Below, piece by piece: positions 28,287 to 37,369 of a DNA stretch of 64,000 bases; the stretch's first letter is position 1; each line of letters opens with the position of its first letter. The notes beneath the pieces were generated by a model, which did not search any database, was not told the DNA's origin, and saw only the letters and a list, made by a program, of their open reading frames with translations. A program made the position numbers and the translations under genes. The stretch lies in NCBI RefSeq assembly GCF_024648825.1, contig NZ_JANBBE010000002.1, positions 372,001 to 436,000 of the forward strand. The letters are read 5' to 3'. The DNA comes from Lentzea californiensis. GTDB lineage: Bacteria; Actinomycetota; Actinomycetes; Mycobacteriales; Pseudonocardiaceae.

Positions 28287-29825
28287 ATGGTGAGCGTCAT
28301 CGGGGCTGTGGCCGCCGCTGGTCTGGGGACTGTGAGTCCTACGCGTGAGGAGTTCCGCGAGCTCGCGGTGAACCGTCGGGTCATCCCGGTGGTCCGCAAG
28401 CTGCTCGCGGACGCGGAGACCCCGGTCGGCCTGTACCGCAAGCTCGGGGCCAATCAGCCCGGCACGTTCCTCTTCGAGTCGGCGGAGAACGGGCGCTCCT
28501 GGTCGCGCTGGTCGTTCATCGGCGTGCGGTCGACGGCGGCGCTCACGGCGACGGGCGGTGAGGCGTTCTGGACGGGGACGCGGCCCGTCGGCCTGCCCGA
28601 CGGCGGTGACCCGCTGGAGGCGTTGCGCGAGACCATCGAGGTGCTGCGCACCGACCCGTTGCCCGGCATGCCCCCACTGACCGGCGGCATGGTCGGCTAC
28701 ATCGGGTACGACGCGGTGCGGCGCCTGGAGCGGCTGCCCGTCATCGCCGAGGACGACCTGAAGATCCCCGAGCTGGTCATGCTCCTGGCGACCGACCTCG
28801 CCGCGCTCGACCACCACGAGGGCACCGTCACGCTCATCGCGAACGCGATCAACTGGGACGACTCGACCGAGCGGGTCGACGCCGCCTACGACGACGCGGT
28901 GCGCCGCCTCGACGAGATGACGACGGCGCTGCACACGCCCGCGCCGCCGACGGCCGCCGTGTTCTCGCGGCCCAAGCCGGAGTTCCGGCGCCGGCGCTCG
29001 CAGGCCGAGCACTTCGCGGCCGTCGAGAAGGCCAAGGAGGCCATCCGGGCGGGCGAGGCGTTCCAGGTCGTCGTGTCGCAGCGGTTCGAGATCGACACGG
29101 ACGCCGACGCGCTCGACATCTACCGGGTGCTGCGTGCGACGAACCCCAGCCCGTACATGTACCTGCTGCGCCTCGACGGGTTCGACATCGTCGGGTCCAG
29201 CCCGGAGTCGCTGGTCACGGTGCGCGACGGCAAGGCGACCACACACCCCATCGCGGGCACCCGCTGGCGCAGCGAGGACCCCGAGGAAGACGCCCTGCTC
29301 GAGAAGGACCTCCTCGCGGACCACAAGGAACGCGCCGAGCACCTGATGCTCGTCGACCTGGGCCGCAACGACCTGGGGCGCGTCTGCAAGCCGGGGTCGG
29401 TGCACGTCGTCGACTTCTTCAAGGTCGAGCGGTACAGCCACGTCATGCACATCGTGTCGACCGTGACCGGTGAGCTGGCCGAGGGCAAAACGGCCTACGA
29501 CGCGGTCGCGGCCTGCTTCCCGGCGGGCACGCTGTCCGGTGCGCCCAAGCCGCGCGCGATGGAGCTCATCGAGGAACTGGAGCCCACGCGCCGTGGCCTC
29601 TACGGCGGCGTCGTCGGCTACTTCGACTTCGCCGGGGACGCGGACACCGCCATCGCCATCCGCACCGCCCTGGTGCGCGACGGGGTGGCGTACGTGCAGG
29701 CCGGTGGCGGCATCGTGGCCGACTCGGACCCGCTGTCCGAGGACAACGAGTGCCTGAACAAGGCGGGCGCGGTGCTGGCCGCGATCGCCACCGCGCAGAC
29801 GATGGCGCCGGCAGTTGAAAGCTAG
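28287..29825 (+). CDS. trpE: Anthranilate synthase component I
   Basis: This 512-residue chorismate-utilising enzyme makes anthranilate with the amidotransferase TrpG, which is not encoded here. Signatures are [13 protein letters not shown] near the N-terminus (feedback-site region), [32 protein letters not shown] and [17 protein letters not shown]. The ATG at 28287 is used. A GTG at 28332 would give a start nearer to that of some homologues. It lies 38 bases from the divergent tetR. Its 3' end overlaps the next gene. Confidence 0.95.
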   Translation: MVSVIGAVAAAGLGTVSPTREEFRELAVNRRVIPVVRKLLADAETPVGLYRKLGANQPGTFLFESAENGRSWSRWSFIGVRSTAALTATGGEAFWTGTRPVGLPDGGDPLEALRETIEVLRTDPLPGMPPLTGGMVGYIGYDAVRRLERLPVIAEDDLKIPELVMLLATDLAALDHHEGTVTLIANAINWDDSTERVDAAYDDAVRRLDEMTTALHTPAPPTAAVFSRPKPEFRRRRSQAEHFAAVEKAKEAIRAGEAFQVVVSQRFEIDTDADALDIYRVLRATNPSPYMYLLRLDGFDIVGSSPESLVTVRDGKATTHPIAGTRWRSEDPEEDALLEKDLLADHKERAEHLMLVDLGRNDLGRVCKPGSVHVVDFFKVERYSHVMHIVSTVTGELAEGKTAYDAVAACFPAGTLSGAPKPRAMELIEELEPTRRGLYGGVVGYFDFAGDADTAIAIRTALVRDGVAYVQAGGGIVADSDPLSEDNECLNKAGAVLAAIATAQTMAPAVES

Positions 29826-30216
29826 CTCGCCGCTGTGGATCGCCGCGCTCCTGCTCGTGGGCGCGGCGGGTGCCTTCTGGGGCGCCGGCTCGGTGCCGGT
29901 CGCGTTGTTGTGCCTGGCCGCCGTCGCGGCGGTCGTGGCGCTGAGCGGGGTGACGCGCCGGATCCTCGGCGCGTTGCTGGTCGTCGTCGGCATCGCCGGT
30001 GCTTTCTCGGGCCACTGGCTGGCGATCGCCGGGGGCGTGCTCGTGGTGGCCTCCGGCGCGCTTCAGGTGGCTCTGGGGGCCCGGATGCCGAAGATCGGGA
30101 TGGGCGGCCAGAAGCCCCGCGCGCACGACCCCGAGACGGACATGTGGCGCGCGCTGGAGCGCGGGGATGATCCGACCGACGATAAGACCCCTGGCGGGAC
30201 GACCTCGAACGAGTGA
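29815..30216 (+). CDS. Trp biosynthesis-associated membrane protein
   Basis: This protein of about 133 residues has three or four hydrophobic segments (about 5-25, 27-45, 49-66 and 68-87) and a cytoplasmic tail with [17 protein letters not shown]. That tail is characteristic of the tryptophan-operon-associated membrane family seen between trpE and trpC in actinobacteria (Rv1610-like). It is shorter than most members, which have about 190 residues, so the N-terminal region is reduced. The start is a TTG overlapping the trpE end. The function is unknown. Confidence 0.7.
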   Translation: MKASSPLWIAALLLVGAAGAFWGAGSVPVALLCLAAVAAVVALSGVTRRILGALLVVVGIAGAFSGHWLAIAGGVLVVASGALQVALGARMPKIGMGGQKPRAHDPETDMWRALERGDDPTDDKTPGGTTSNE

Positions 30217-30347
30217 AGATCATTCACGACGTTCGTGCATGTGACACGCGTACGGCCTCGGTTAGCTGCGGGGACACTTGAACCCCGGTGGCTGGGGCGT
30301 TACTCCGGCGGGGTTAGCATCCCCATAGCGGGAAGGGGAACAACACT

Positions 30348-31157
30348 GTGACGGTTCTCGAGTCGATCCTCGAAGGTGTGCGTGAGGATCTCGCCGCTCG
30401 CGAGGCCAAGTTGCCCTTCGCCGTCGTGAAGGAGCGGGCCGCCAAGGCCACTCCGCCGCTCGACGTGCTGTCGGTGCTGCGCGGGCCGAACGTGGGTGTC
30501 ATCGCCGAGGTCAAGCGCCGCAGCCCCTCCAAGGGCGCGCTGGCGGAGATCCCGGAACCGGCCGAGCTCGCGTCCGCCTACGAGGCGGGCGGTGCGTCGG
30601 TGATCAGCGTGCTGACCGAGCAGCGCCGCTTCGGCGGGTCGCTGGCGGACTTCGACGCGGTGCGCCGGGCGGTGAAGATCCCGCTGCTGCGCAAGGACTT
30701 CATCGTGTCGCCGTACCAGGTGCACGAGGCGCGCATGCACGGTGCGGACGTGGTGCTGCTGATCGTGGCCGCGCTGGAGCAGAACGCGCTCGTGTCGCTG
30801 CTCGACCGCGTCGAGTCGCTCGGCATGACGGCGCTCGTCGAGGTGCACACGGCCGAGGAGGCCGACCGCGCGCTGGAGGCGGGTTCGTCGGTCATCGGAG
30901 TGAACGCGCGCAACCTCCACACGCTGGAGGTCGACAAAGACGTTTTCGGCAGGATCGCTCCGGGGCTACCCTCGGAGACGATCAAGATCGCCGAGTCGGG
31001 TGTGACCGGGCCCGGCGACCTGATGTCGTACGCCGGCGCGGGTGCCGACGCGGTGCTCGTCGGCGAAAGCCTGGTGACCAGCGGAGACCCCAAGGCCGCC
31101 GTGAACAAGCTCGTGACCGCGGGCTCACACCCCGCGTGCCCCCGGCCCAGCCGGTAG
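30348..31157 (+). CDS. trpC: Indole-3-glycerol phosphate synthase
   Basis: This 269-residue barrel enzyme closes the indole ring. It shows [11 protein letters not shown] (substrate-binding Lys), [46 protein letters not shown] and [11 protein letters not shown], all standard TrpC motifs. It is monofunctional, with no fused TrpF, so the isomerase step must come from PriA. The GTG start follows GGAAGGGG. The 131-bp gap upstream has alternating C4 and G4 runs that could fold. Confidence 0.95.
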   Translation: MTVLESILEGVREDLAAREAKLPFAVVKERAAKATPPLDVLSVLRGPNVGVIAEVKRRSPSKGALAEIPEPAELASAYEAGGASVISVLTEQRRFGGSLADFDAVRRAVKIPLLRKDFIVSPYQVHEARMHGADVVLLIVAALEQNALVSLLDRVESLGMTALVEVHTAEEADRALEAGSSVIGVNARNLHTLEVDKDVFGRIAPGLPSETIKIAESGVTGPGDLMSYAGAGADAVLVGESLVTSGDPKAAVNKLVTAGSHPACPRPSR

Positions 31158-31192
31158 GGCACGGTTGATCCAAGCGCCAGAGGAGTTACCCG

Positions 31193-32413
31193 ATGGGCCA
31201 GTTCACGCCCACACCGCATGATCCCGACGCACGTGGCCACTTCGGCCCGTGGGGCGGCCGGTTCGTCCCGGAGGCCCTGATCGCCGCGGTGGACGAGTTG
31301 GCCGCCGAGTACGACAAGGCGCGGCTCGACCCGGAGTTCGTGAACGAGTTCAAGCGCCTCCTGAGGGACTTCGCGGGCCGTCCGTCGCTGCTGACCGAGG
31401 CCCCGAAGTTCGCGGAGCACGCCGGTACACGGGTCTGGCTCAAGCGTGAGGACCTCAACCACACGGGTTCCCACAAGATCAACAATGTGCTCGGCCAGGC
31501 GTTGCTGACCAAGCGCATGGGCAAGCAGCGCGTGATCGCGGAGACCGGCGCCGGCCAGCACGGCGTGGCGACGGCGACCGCGTGCGCGCTCCTCGGCCTC
31601 GACTGCGTCGTCTACATGGGCGAGGTCGACACCGAGCGCCAGGCGCTCAACGTCGCCCGCATGCGCCTGCTGGGCGCCGAGGTCATCCCGGTGAAGTCCG
31701 GCTCGCGGACCCTGAAGGACGCGATCAACGAGGCGTTGCGCGACTGGGTCGCCAACGTCGACGAGACGCACTACCTGCTCGGTACGGCGGCGGGTCCGCA
31801 CCCGTTCCCGCTGATGGTCCGCGACTTCCACCGGATCATCGGCATCGAGGCGCGCGAGCAGATCCTCGAGAAGGCCGGTCGGCTGCCCGACGCCGTCGTC
31901 GCCTGCGTCGGTGGCGGCTCGAACGCGATCGGCATCTTCCACGGCTTCATCGACGACGCGGACGTCCGCCTGGTCGGTGTCGAGCCCGGCGGCTCCGGCC
32001 TGGACAGCGGCAGCCACGGCGCGACGCTGACGGCGGGTACGCCCGGTTCGCTGCACGGCGCGATGTCGTACGTCATGCAGGACGACGACGGCCAGATCAC
32101 CGAGGCGCACTCGATCTCCGCCGGTCTCGACTACCCCGGCGTGGGTCCCGAGCACTCGCACCTGAAGGACATCGGCCGCGCCGAGTACTTCCCGGTCACC
32201 GACGCCGAGGCCATGGAGGCGTTCGCCCTGCTCTCGCGCACCGAGGGCATCATCCCGGCGATCGAGTCCTCGCACGCGCTCGCGGGCGCGCTGAAGCTCG
32301 GACCGTCGCTGGGACCGGACGGACTCCTGGTCGTGAACCTCTCCGGCCGCGGTGACAAGGACATGGACACGGCCGTGAAGTACTTCGGCCTCGCTGACGG
32401 GGGACAGGCCTGA
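31193..32413 (+). CDS. trpB: Tryptophan synthase beta chain
   Basis: This 406-residue PLP enzyme joins indole and serine. The Schiff-base Lys lies in [11 protein letters not shown], the phosphate loop is [11 protein letters not shown], and [17 protein letters not shown] and the SSHALAG tail are conserved. The N-terminal [10 protein letters not shown] is typical of TrpB1. GAGGAG lies seven bases before the ATG. It overlaps trpA by one base (TGATG), as expected for subunits of one complex. Confidence 0.96.
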   Translation: MGQFTPTPHDPDARGHFGPWGGRFVPEALIAAVDELAAEYDKARLDPEFVNEFKRLLRDFAGRPSLLTEAPKFAEHAGTRVWLKREDLNHTGSHKINNVLGQALLTKRMGKQRVIAETGAGQHGVATATACALLGLDCVVYMGEVDTERQALNVARMRLLGAEVIPVKSGSRTLKDAINEALRDWVANVDETHYLLGTAAGPHPFPLMVRDFHRIIGIEAREQILEKAGRLPDAVVACVGGGSNAIGIFHGFIDDADVRLVGVEPGGSGLDSGSHGATLTAGTPGSLHGAMSYVMQDDDGQITEAHSISAGLDYPGVGPEHSHLKDIGRAEYFPVTDAEAMEAFALLSRTEGIIPAIESSHALAGALKLGPSLGPDGLLVVNLSGRGDKDMDTAVKYFGLADGGQA

Positions 32414-33201
32414 TGTCGTTGTCCGACGTGTTTTCCGCCGCGCGGGCCGAGTCGCGTGCTGCGCTGATCGGCTACCTGCCCGCGGGCTTCCCGACGATCG
32501 AGGGCTCCAAGGCCCACTTCCGTTCGATGATCGAGTCCGGGTGCGATCTGGTCGAGGTCGGCCTGCCGTTCTCCGACCCGGTGATGGACGGCCCGACGAT
32601 CCAGGCCGCCGCCGAGCAGGCGCTGTCCGCGGGTTTCCGCGTGCGGGACCTGTTCGACGTGGTGGCTGCCGTGTCCGACGCCGGTGGGCGTGCGGTCGTG
32701 ATGACGTACTGGAACCCGGTGCTGCGCTATGGCGTCGACGCGTTCGCGCGCGACCTCGCCGCCGCCGGCGGTCTCGGCATCATCACGCCCGACCTCGTGC
32801 CTGACGAGGCCGATGACTGGATGGCCGCGTCCGAGGCGCATGGCCTCGACCGGACGTTCCTGGTGGCGCCGTCGTCGACCGAGGAGCGCATCGCGATGAC
32901 CGCGCGTGCCTCATCCGGTTTCCTCTACGCCACCGCGGTCATGGGCGTCACGGGCGCCCGTGACGTCGTGTCGTCCGCCGCTCCCGCTCTCGTCGCGCGG
33001 GTTCGTGAACACACCACGCTGCCCATCGGTGTCGGGCTGGGTGTGCGCTCCGGTGCGCAGGCCGCCGAGATCGCCGGGTTCGCGGACGGCGTCATCGTCG
33101 GGTCGGCGTTCGTGTCGGCCGCGGGCGAGAGCGATGCCGCGGTGCGCGCGCTGGCCGCTGACCTCGCCAAGGGTGTGCGATCGGCTGTCGCTCCCGTCTG
33201 A
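32413..33201 (+). CDS. trpA: Tryptophan synthase alpha chain
   Basis: This 262-residue barrel subunit cleaves indole-3-glycerol phosphate and passes indole to TrpB. Catalytic Glu and Asp are in DLVEVGLPFSDPVMDGPTIQ (about 47-66), and the phosphate site is GVGLGVRSGAQAAEI. YLPAGFPT at the start is standard. It is the last gene of the trp block and is followed by a hairpin with a T4 run. Confidence 0.96.
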   Translation: MSLSDVFSAARAESRAALIGYLPAGFPTIEGSKAHFRSMIESGCDLVEVGLPFSDPVMDGPTIQAAAEQALSAGFRVRDLFDVVAAVSDAGGRAVVMTYWNPVLRYGVDAFARDLAAAGGLGIITPDLVPDEADDWMAASEAHGLDRTFLVAPSSTEERIAMTARASSGFLYATAVMGVTGARDVVSSAAPALVARVREHTTLPIGVGLGVRSGAQAAEIAGFADGVIVGSAFVSAAGESDAAVRALAADLAKGVRSAVAPV

Positions 33202-33223
33202 ACCTCCTTTGCGTCTCGTGAAG

Positions 33224-33251
33224 CCGCGCGGCCTGATGGCCGGGCGGTTTT
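33224..33251 (+). terminator. Rho-independent terminator of the trp genes
   Basis: CCGCGCGGCC and GGCCGGGCGG form a 10-bp stem with one mismatch and a TGAT loop, followed directly by TTTT. It lies 23 bases after the trpA stop. Confidence 0.7.
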
Positions 33252-33544
33252 GCTTTGTGTCGCTTGCGAAGCCGCCTTTGCAGCGACGGCCTCACTTCTC
33301 GGTTGTCGGGTGGCGCGGAATTGCTTGAACGGGTCGAACATCGTGCTCGCCATTGAGTGGTTGTCGGGATGGCGGCTGTGCAGTTGCCGGGAGCCTTGCC
33401 TCCTTTCGGAGCCTTTGACGTTCCTCCAAGAGCATGACATGGATTCGAACACCTGATCGAGTGAATCCAGGTCGGTTGGGACCAAAACCCCGTTTGACTG
33501 TCGGTCTGAGCTGCGAACGTGGGCTCATGTACAAGCCAGCCATT

Positions 33545-33582
33545 CGCCCGGCGTGCCACACTGGTACTCGCCGGGCGGTTTT
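33545..33582 (+). terminator. Hairpin with T-run directly before the Uma2 ribosome-binding site
   Basis: CGCCCGGCG and CGCCGGGCG form a perfect 9-bp stem with a 15-base loop, followed by GTTTT. GGAGGTG of the next gene begins only 2 bases later. It could end upstream readthrough or act as an attenuator for the Uma2 gene. Confidence 0.55.
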
Positions 33583-33597
33583 CGGAGGTGATGCCCA

Positions 33598-34158
33598 GTG
33601 GCAGCTCCAGCAGAGACGGCACCAGCCCAGTACCTGTTGCCGAGGCACGTGGGTCCCTGGTCGCTCGATGACGTCTTGTCGCTGCCCGAGGACAACAGCC
33701 AGCGCATCGAACTCGTTGACGGGATGCTTCTCGTGAGCCCGCTGGGGTCCTACCGGCACCAGCAGCTGGTGGGGCGTGCGTACGGGTCGTTGGTCGGTGC
33801 CTGTCCGACCGATCTCGAAGCGACGATCGAGCTGAACGTGCTGCTTTCCAGCGGCCGTCTGGTGATTCCGGACTTCACCGTGGTGCGGCCGCGAGAAGCC
33901 GGCGTGATGTTCCCGGTCTCCGATGTCGTGCTCGTCGGCGAGGTGTTCTCACCGAGCACGCGGCTGAACGACGAAGGCCTCAAGCGCGGCCTGTACGCCA
34001 GCGCGGGCGTTCAGTACTACCTGATGGTCGACCCGAGCCAGCGGGAAGTCGAGGCCACACTGCTCGAACTCCAAGGCGCCGAATACGTCGAGATCGCTAC
34101 CAGTGAGGCCGGGGTGCTGACGATCGAACGGCCTTTCCCGGTCACCATCAAGTTCTAG
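33598..34158 (+). CDS. Uma2 family (DUF820) putative restriction-like endonuclease
   Basis: This 186-residue protein has the Uma2 layout: WSLDDVLSLPEDNSQRIELVDGMLLVSP, then VIPDFTVVRP with the PD motif, VLVGEVFSPSTRLND with the E-x-x-S segment, and GLKRGLYASAGVQYYLMVDP. This is the PD-(D/E)xK nuclease fold; the cellular role of the family is poorly known. The GTG is preceded by GGAGGTG. Its 3' end overlaps the convergent monooxygenase gene by 4 bases. A second Uma2 protein is at 59043-59600. Confidence 0.82.
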   Translation: MAAPAETAPAQYLLPRHVGPWSLDDVLSLPEDNSQRIELVDGMLLVSPLGSYRHQQLVGRAYGSLVGACPTDLEATIELNVLLSSGRLVIPDFTVVRPREAGVMFPVSDVVLVGEVFSPSTRLNDEGLKRGLYASAGVQYYLMVDPSQREVEATLLELQGAEYVEIATSEAGVLTIERPFPVTIKF

Positions 34159-35303
34159 CCGTAGAGCCACTCCAGCCGTTCGTGCAGTTCGGCGATGGTC
34201 CACGAGGCGAACATCGCGTCGCGGGCCGCAGCCGCATCGCCGGCTGGGTGGTAGACCTCCCGACCCATAGCCCTCGAGGCGTGGTGGACGCGCGCGGTCC
34301 GCTCCGAGCGGAGCGTCACGTACCGCGCAAAAGAGGCGGCCACGTCCTGAGGGTCGAAGACGGAGGATAGGCAGACGGCGTCCTCCAGCGCCTGACAGGC
34401 GCCCTGCGCGGCGTACTGCAGCACGGGATGGGCGGCGTCTCCCAGCAGCACGACGCGTGAGTCCTGCCAGTTCGTGACCGGCACTCGGTCGCAGAGCACC
34501 CACGCACGCCACTCGCCGGCGAGTTCCATGATCCGAGCGGCGTCGTCGCACAACGGCGTGAAGTGCTTCATCACCTCGGCGTGCTCGACGGGCTTGCCGT
34601 TCACGGGCTCCGTGGCTCCGCTGTCCGTGGTGGCTACGAGGTTCACGAACCGTCCACCGGCGATCACGTACCAAACGACGTGGTAGCGCGGCCCCGCCCA
34701 CAGCGTGACCACGTTCTCCTTCAACGACTGCGGCACCTTCTGCGAGGGGATGACCGCGCGGAACGTCGTGTGCCCGGACACCTGCGGATCCCCGTCGCCC
34801 ACGAGCTGCCGCCGCACCGCCGACCGCAGCCCGTCGGCACCGATCAGCGCGTCCCCGTGCACGCGATCGCCCGACCGCAGCACCGCCGTGACCCCGTTCG
34901 CGTCCTGCATGTAGCCCTCGACACCGCTGCTGACCCGAAGGTCGATCCGCTCATCGTTCTGACAGGCGTCGAGCAACGGCGCGAGCACGTCGTTGCGGTG
35001 CACCACCGCGTAGGTGCCGAACCGCTCCCGGAAGCCCGCGTCGACCGGCAACCCGGCGATCTGCCGCCCGGACACCCCGCACCGCAGCCGCAACTCGTCC
35101 ACGTGCACGGCGCGAGCCCGCACCGCGGCACCCACGCCCAGCGAGTCGAGCATGCGGAACCCGTTGGGCCCGACCTGGATGCCGGCGCCGATCTCCTCGA
35201 ACGCCGCCGCGGCCTCGAGCACCGTCACCCGCACCCCGGCCCGCGCGAGCCCGAGCGCCGTCGCCAGCCCGCCGATACCGCCGCCGACCACCAGGACCGT
35301 CAT
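34155..35303 (-). CDS. FAD-dependent aromatic monooxygenase (salicylate/3-hydroxybenzoate hydroxylase-like)
   Basis: This 382-residue group-A flavin hydroxylase has the N-terminal FAD motif VLVVGGGIGGLATALGLA, the DG-type motif GADGLRSAVRRQLVG (near 155), and the GDAAHPVLQYAAQGACQALEDA motif (only its function is noted here; GD binds FAD). Such NAD(P)H-dependent enzymes hydroxylate phenolic acids. The ring substrate is not determinable, and no aromatic-degradation genes are adjacent. AAAGG precedes the ATG. It stands alone on the minus strand. Confidence 0.85.
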   Translation of the reverse strand: MTVLVVGGGIGGLATALGLARAGVRVTVLEAAAAFEEIGAGIQVGPNGFRMLDSLGVGAAVRARAVHVDELRLRCGVSGRQIAGLPVDAGFRERFGTYAVVHRNDVLAPLLDACQNDERIDLRVSSGVEGYMQDANGVTAVLRSGDRVHGDALIGADGLRSAVRRQLVGDGDPQVSGHTTFRAVIPSQKVPQSLKENVVTLWAGPRYHVVWYVIAGGRFVNLVATTDSGATEPVNGKPVEHAEVMKHFTPLCDDAARIMELAGEWRAWVLCDRVPVTNWQDSRVVLLGDAAHPVLQYAAQGACQALEDAVCLSSVFDPQDVAASFARYVTLRSERTARVHHASRAMGREVYHPAGDAAAARDAMFASWTIAELHERLEWLYG

Positions 35304-35695
35304 GTCCGACCTTTCGGGAGTCCGCCCAGAACCGCGTCCGAGTATTTCGGTTCGTGCTCGGCGGTGGGCACGGCAGGAGGGCTCGCTTCGGGGAAGTGTC
35401 CGTGACGCTCGGTCCGCCCGGCTCGGGTCTACACGATCATGAACCCTGAGGTTGGACGTTCGGCCCGCAGGTGGATGAACGGGCACCGTTCCGCTGTCCG
35501 ACGAGCGGCTCACAGCCGCACAGCCCGGCGTCCCAGAGTTCGAGCCCAACGCGCCTATGCGCTGCTACCACACACACGCGCCAGGCCGGGTACCCCCGAT
35601 TTCTATTCTAGTGATCGGCACCGACAGGGTTCGGGCTCGATAACGATCGAGCGCCCCCACGGGACCCTCACGGGCCGACCGGTACGGTGGGCGCC
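35304..35695. other. 392-bp gap between monooxygenase and lgt
   Basis: This is a divergent intergenic region. It contains a 7-bp inverted repeat GCTCGAT-AACG-ATCGAGC at 35635-35652, an AT-rich patch TTTCTATTCTAGTG near 35600-35615 that could serve as a promoter on either strand, and at its right end TACGGT (35683-35688), 7 bases before the lgt GTG. No gene-like frame or RNA gene was recognised. Confidence 0.4.
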
Positions 35696-36700
35696 GTGTT
35701 GGACGCCCTTCTGGCCACGATCCCGAGTCCCGACCGCGGTGTTTGGCACCTCGGTCCACTCCCCATCAGGGCCTACGCGCTGTGCATCATCGCCGGCATC
35801 GTCGCCGCGATCTGGTGGGGTGAGCGCCGCTGGGTCGCCCGCGGCGGCATCAAGGGTGAGGTCACGGACATCGCCGTGTGGGCGGTGCCGTTCGGCCTCG
35901 TCGGCGGGCGGCTGTACCACGTCATCACCGACAACCAGAAGTACTTCGGGCCGGGCAAGAACCCGCTCGCGGCGCTGGAGATCTGGAACGGTGGCCTCGG
36001 CATCTGGGGTGCGATCGCGCTCGGTGCCGTCGGCGCGTGGATCGCGTGCCGCCGCAGGGGCATCCCGCTGCCGGCGATGGCGGACGCGCTCGCGCCCGGC
36101 ATCGTCCTCGCTCAGGCCATCGGGCGGCTCGGCAACTACTTCAACCAGGAGCTCTACGGCGGCGACACGACGTTGCCGTGGGGGCTTGAGATCTACCGCC
36201 GCGTCACGCCCGAGGGCCGTGAGGACGCGCTGGCGGGCATCGCCATCGACCACACGCCGATCCAGGTCGTGCACCCGACGTTCCTCTACGAACTGCTGTG
36301 GAACCTCGGTGTCGCGCTGCTGATCGTGTGGGCGGACCGGAAGTTCCGGCTGGGCCACGGCCGGGTCTTCGCGCTCTACGTCGCGGGCTACACGGTCGGC
36401 CGGTTCTGGATCGAGATCATGCGCACCGACGAGGCGACGCTGATCTTCGGCACGCGCGTGAACGTGTTCGTGTCGGCGATCGTGTTCTTCGGAGCGGTCG
36501 CGTACTTCGTCATCGCCAAGTCCCGTGGTGAGCGTGAGGATGTCGCCGCGCTGCGCGGGACAGGCGGAGATCCCGTGGCAGAGACGGCGGACGCGACCGA
36601 AGCGGAAGCCGTGGAGGACAAGGGCGTCGCCGAGGACACCGAGGCCGACGTCGCCGAGAAGGACAAGAAGAACTTCCCGGAATCCGTCAAACCGGAGTGA
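35696..36700 (+). CDS. lgt: Prolipoprotein diacylglyceryl transferase
   Basis: This 334-residue membrane enzyme attaches diacylglycerol to the lipobox cysteine of prolipoproteins. Seven hydrophobic segments are present, with the Lgt signature IGRLGNYFNQELYG (near 140), the conserved RAYALC at the first helix, and HPTFLYELLWN. A charged C-terminal extension of about 60 residues (TEAEAVEDKGVAEDTEADV) is typical of actinobacterial forms. GTG 35696 is favoured because TACGGT lies 7 bases upstream; GTG 35687 is an alternative. Substrates in this window include the lipoproteins at 9564 and 38757. Confidence 0.93.
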   Translation: MLDALLATIPSPDRGVWHLGPLPIRAYALCIIAGIVAAIWWGERRWVARGGIKGEVTDIAVWAVPFGLVGGRLYHVITDNQKYFGPGKNPLAALEIWNGGLGIWGAIALGAVGAWIACRRRGIPLPAMADALAPGIVLAQAIGRLGNYFNQELYGGDTTLPWGLEIYRRVTPEGREDALAGIAIDHTPIQVVHPTFLYELLWNLGVALLIVWADRKFRLGHGRVFALYVAGYTVGRFWIEIMRTDEATLIFGTRVNVFVSAIVFFGAVAYFVIAKSRGEREDVAALRGTGGDPVAETADATEAEAVEDKGVAEDTEADVAEKDKKNFPESVKPE

Positions 36701-36703
36701 TCT

Positions 36704-37366
36704 GTGCGCGTGCTCGTCGTCGAGGATGACGACCGGGTGGCCCGAGGCCTGCTGACCGCGCTGCGGCACGCGGGGTACGAGGTGCATCGGGTGGCCACGG
36801 CCGCCGACGCGCTGCGTGCCGCACCCGCCGACGTGGTGCTGCTCGACCTCGGCCTGCCCGACGGCGACGGCCTGGACGTGTTGCGCGAGTTGCGGCACCG
36901 GCCGGGCACCGCCGTCATCACGGTGACCGCGCGCGGCGAGGAACGTGAACGCGTGCTCGGCCTGCGGGCCGGGGCCGACGACTACGTGGTGAAGCCGTTC
37001 GGCACGTCCGAGCTCCTCGCCCGGATCGAGGCCGTCCTGAGGAGGACGCGCACGCACCGGGCGGAGCCGGAGGCCGAGGGGCCGCTCCAGATCGGACCGC
37101 TGCGGATCATCGCCTCGACGCGGGTCGCCACAGTGGACGGTGAGCCGCTCTCGCTGACCCGCAAGGAGTTCGACCTCCTCGCGCTCCTCGCGACCCGCAA
37201 GGGCGAGGTGGTGAGCCGCGACTTCATCGTGGACCAGGTGTGGCAGGCGCACTGGGAGGCGCCGTCGCGGACGCTGGACACGCACATCGCGGCGTTGCGA
37301 GGCAAGCTCGGCGGGCACGTCAAGATCGAGACGGTCAGGGGAGTGGGCTACCGGCTCGCCACGTGA
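36704..37366 (+). CDS. Response regulator, OmpR/PhoB family
   Basis: This 220-residue protein has a receiver domain with acidic pocket E7/D8/D9, phospho-acceptor D48 (VVLLDLGLPDGDG), Thr in ITVTA and K97 (VVKPFG). A winged-helix DNA-binding domain (about 125-218) contains LTRKEFDLLALLATRKGEVV and TLDTHIAALRGKL. It starts 4 bases after lgt but pairs with the histidine kinase just downstream. The neighbouring binding lipoprotein and dicarboxylate symporter suggest control of organic-acid uptake. Confidence 0.93.
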   Translation: MRVLVVEDDDRVARGLLTALRHAGYEVHRVATAADALRAAPADVVLLDLGLPDGDGLDVLRELRHRPGTAVITVTARGEERERVLGLRAGADDYVVKPFGTSELLARIEAVLRRTRTHRAEPEAEGPLQIGPLRIIASTRVATVDGEPLSLTRKEFDLLALLATRKGEVVSRDFIVDQVWQAHWEAPSRTLDTHIAALRGKLGGHVKIETVRGVGYRLAT

Positions 37367-37369
37367 CGA

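Larger units (their letters stand above)
33202..33597. other. 396-bp gap after trpA: two hairpins, no gene seen
   Basis: This stretch holds the trpA terminator at its left end and a second hairpin with a T-run at its right end. Between them I see only a short inverted pair (GTCGCT...AGCGAC near 33257-33285) and no open frame with coding character, tRNA or clear promoter. Confidence 0.4.

Noticed and set aside
28287..28331. Short N-terminal extension of trpE as a separate leader peptide
   Set aside because: It is in frame with trpE and contains no Trp codon, so it is more likely part of the protein.
30278..30328. Possible trp leader peptide with one Trp codon upstream of trpC
   Set aside because: It has a TTG start, only one TGG codon and no U-tract terminator. 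The G4/C4 runs can pair, but the arrangement is not that of known trp attenuators.
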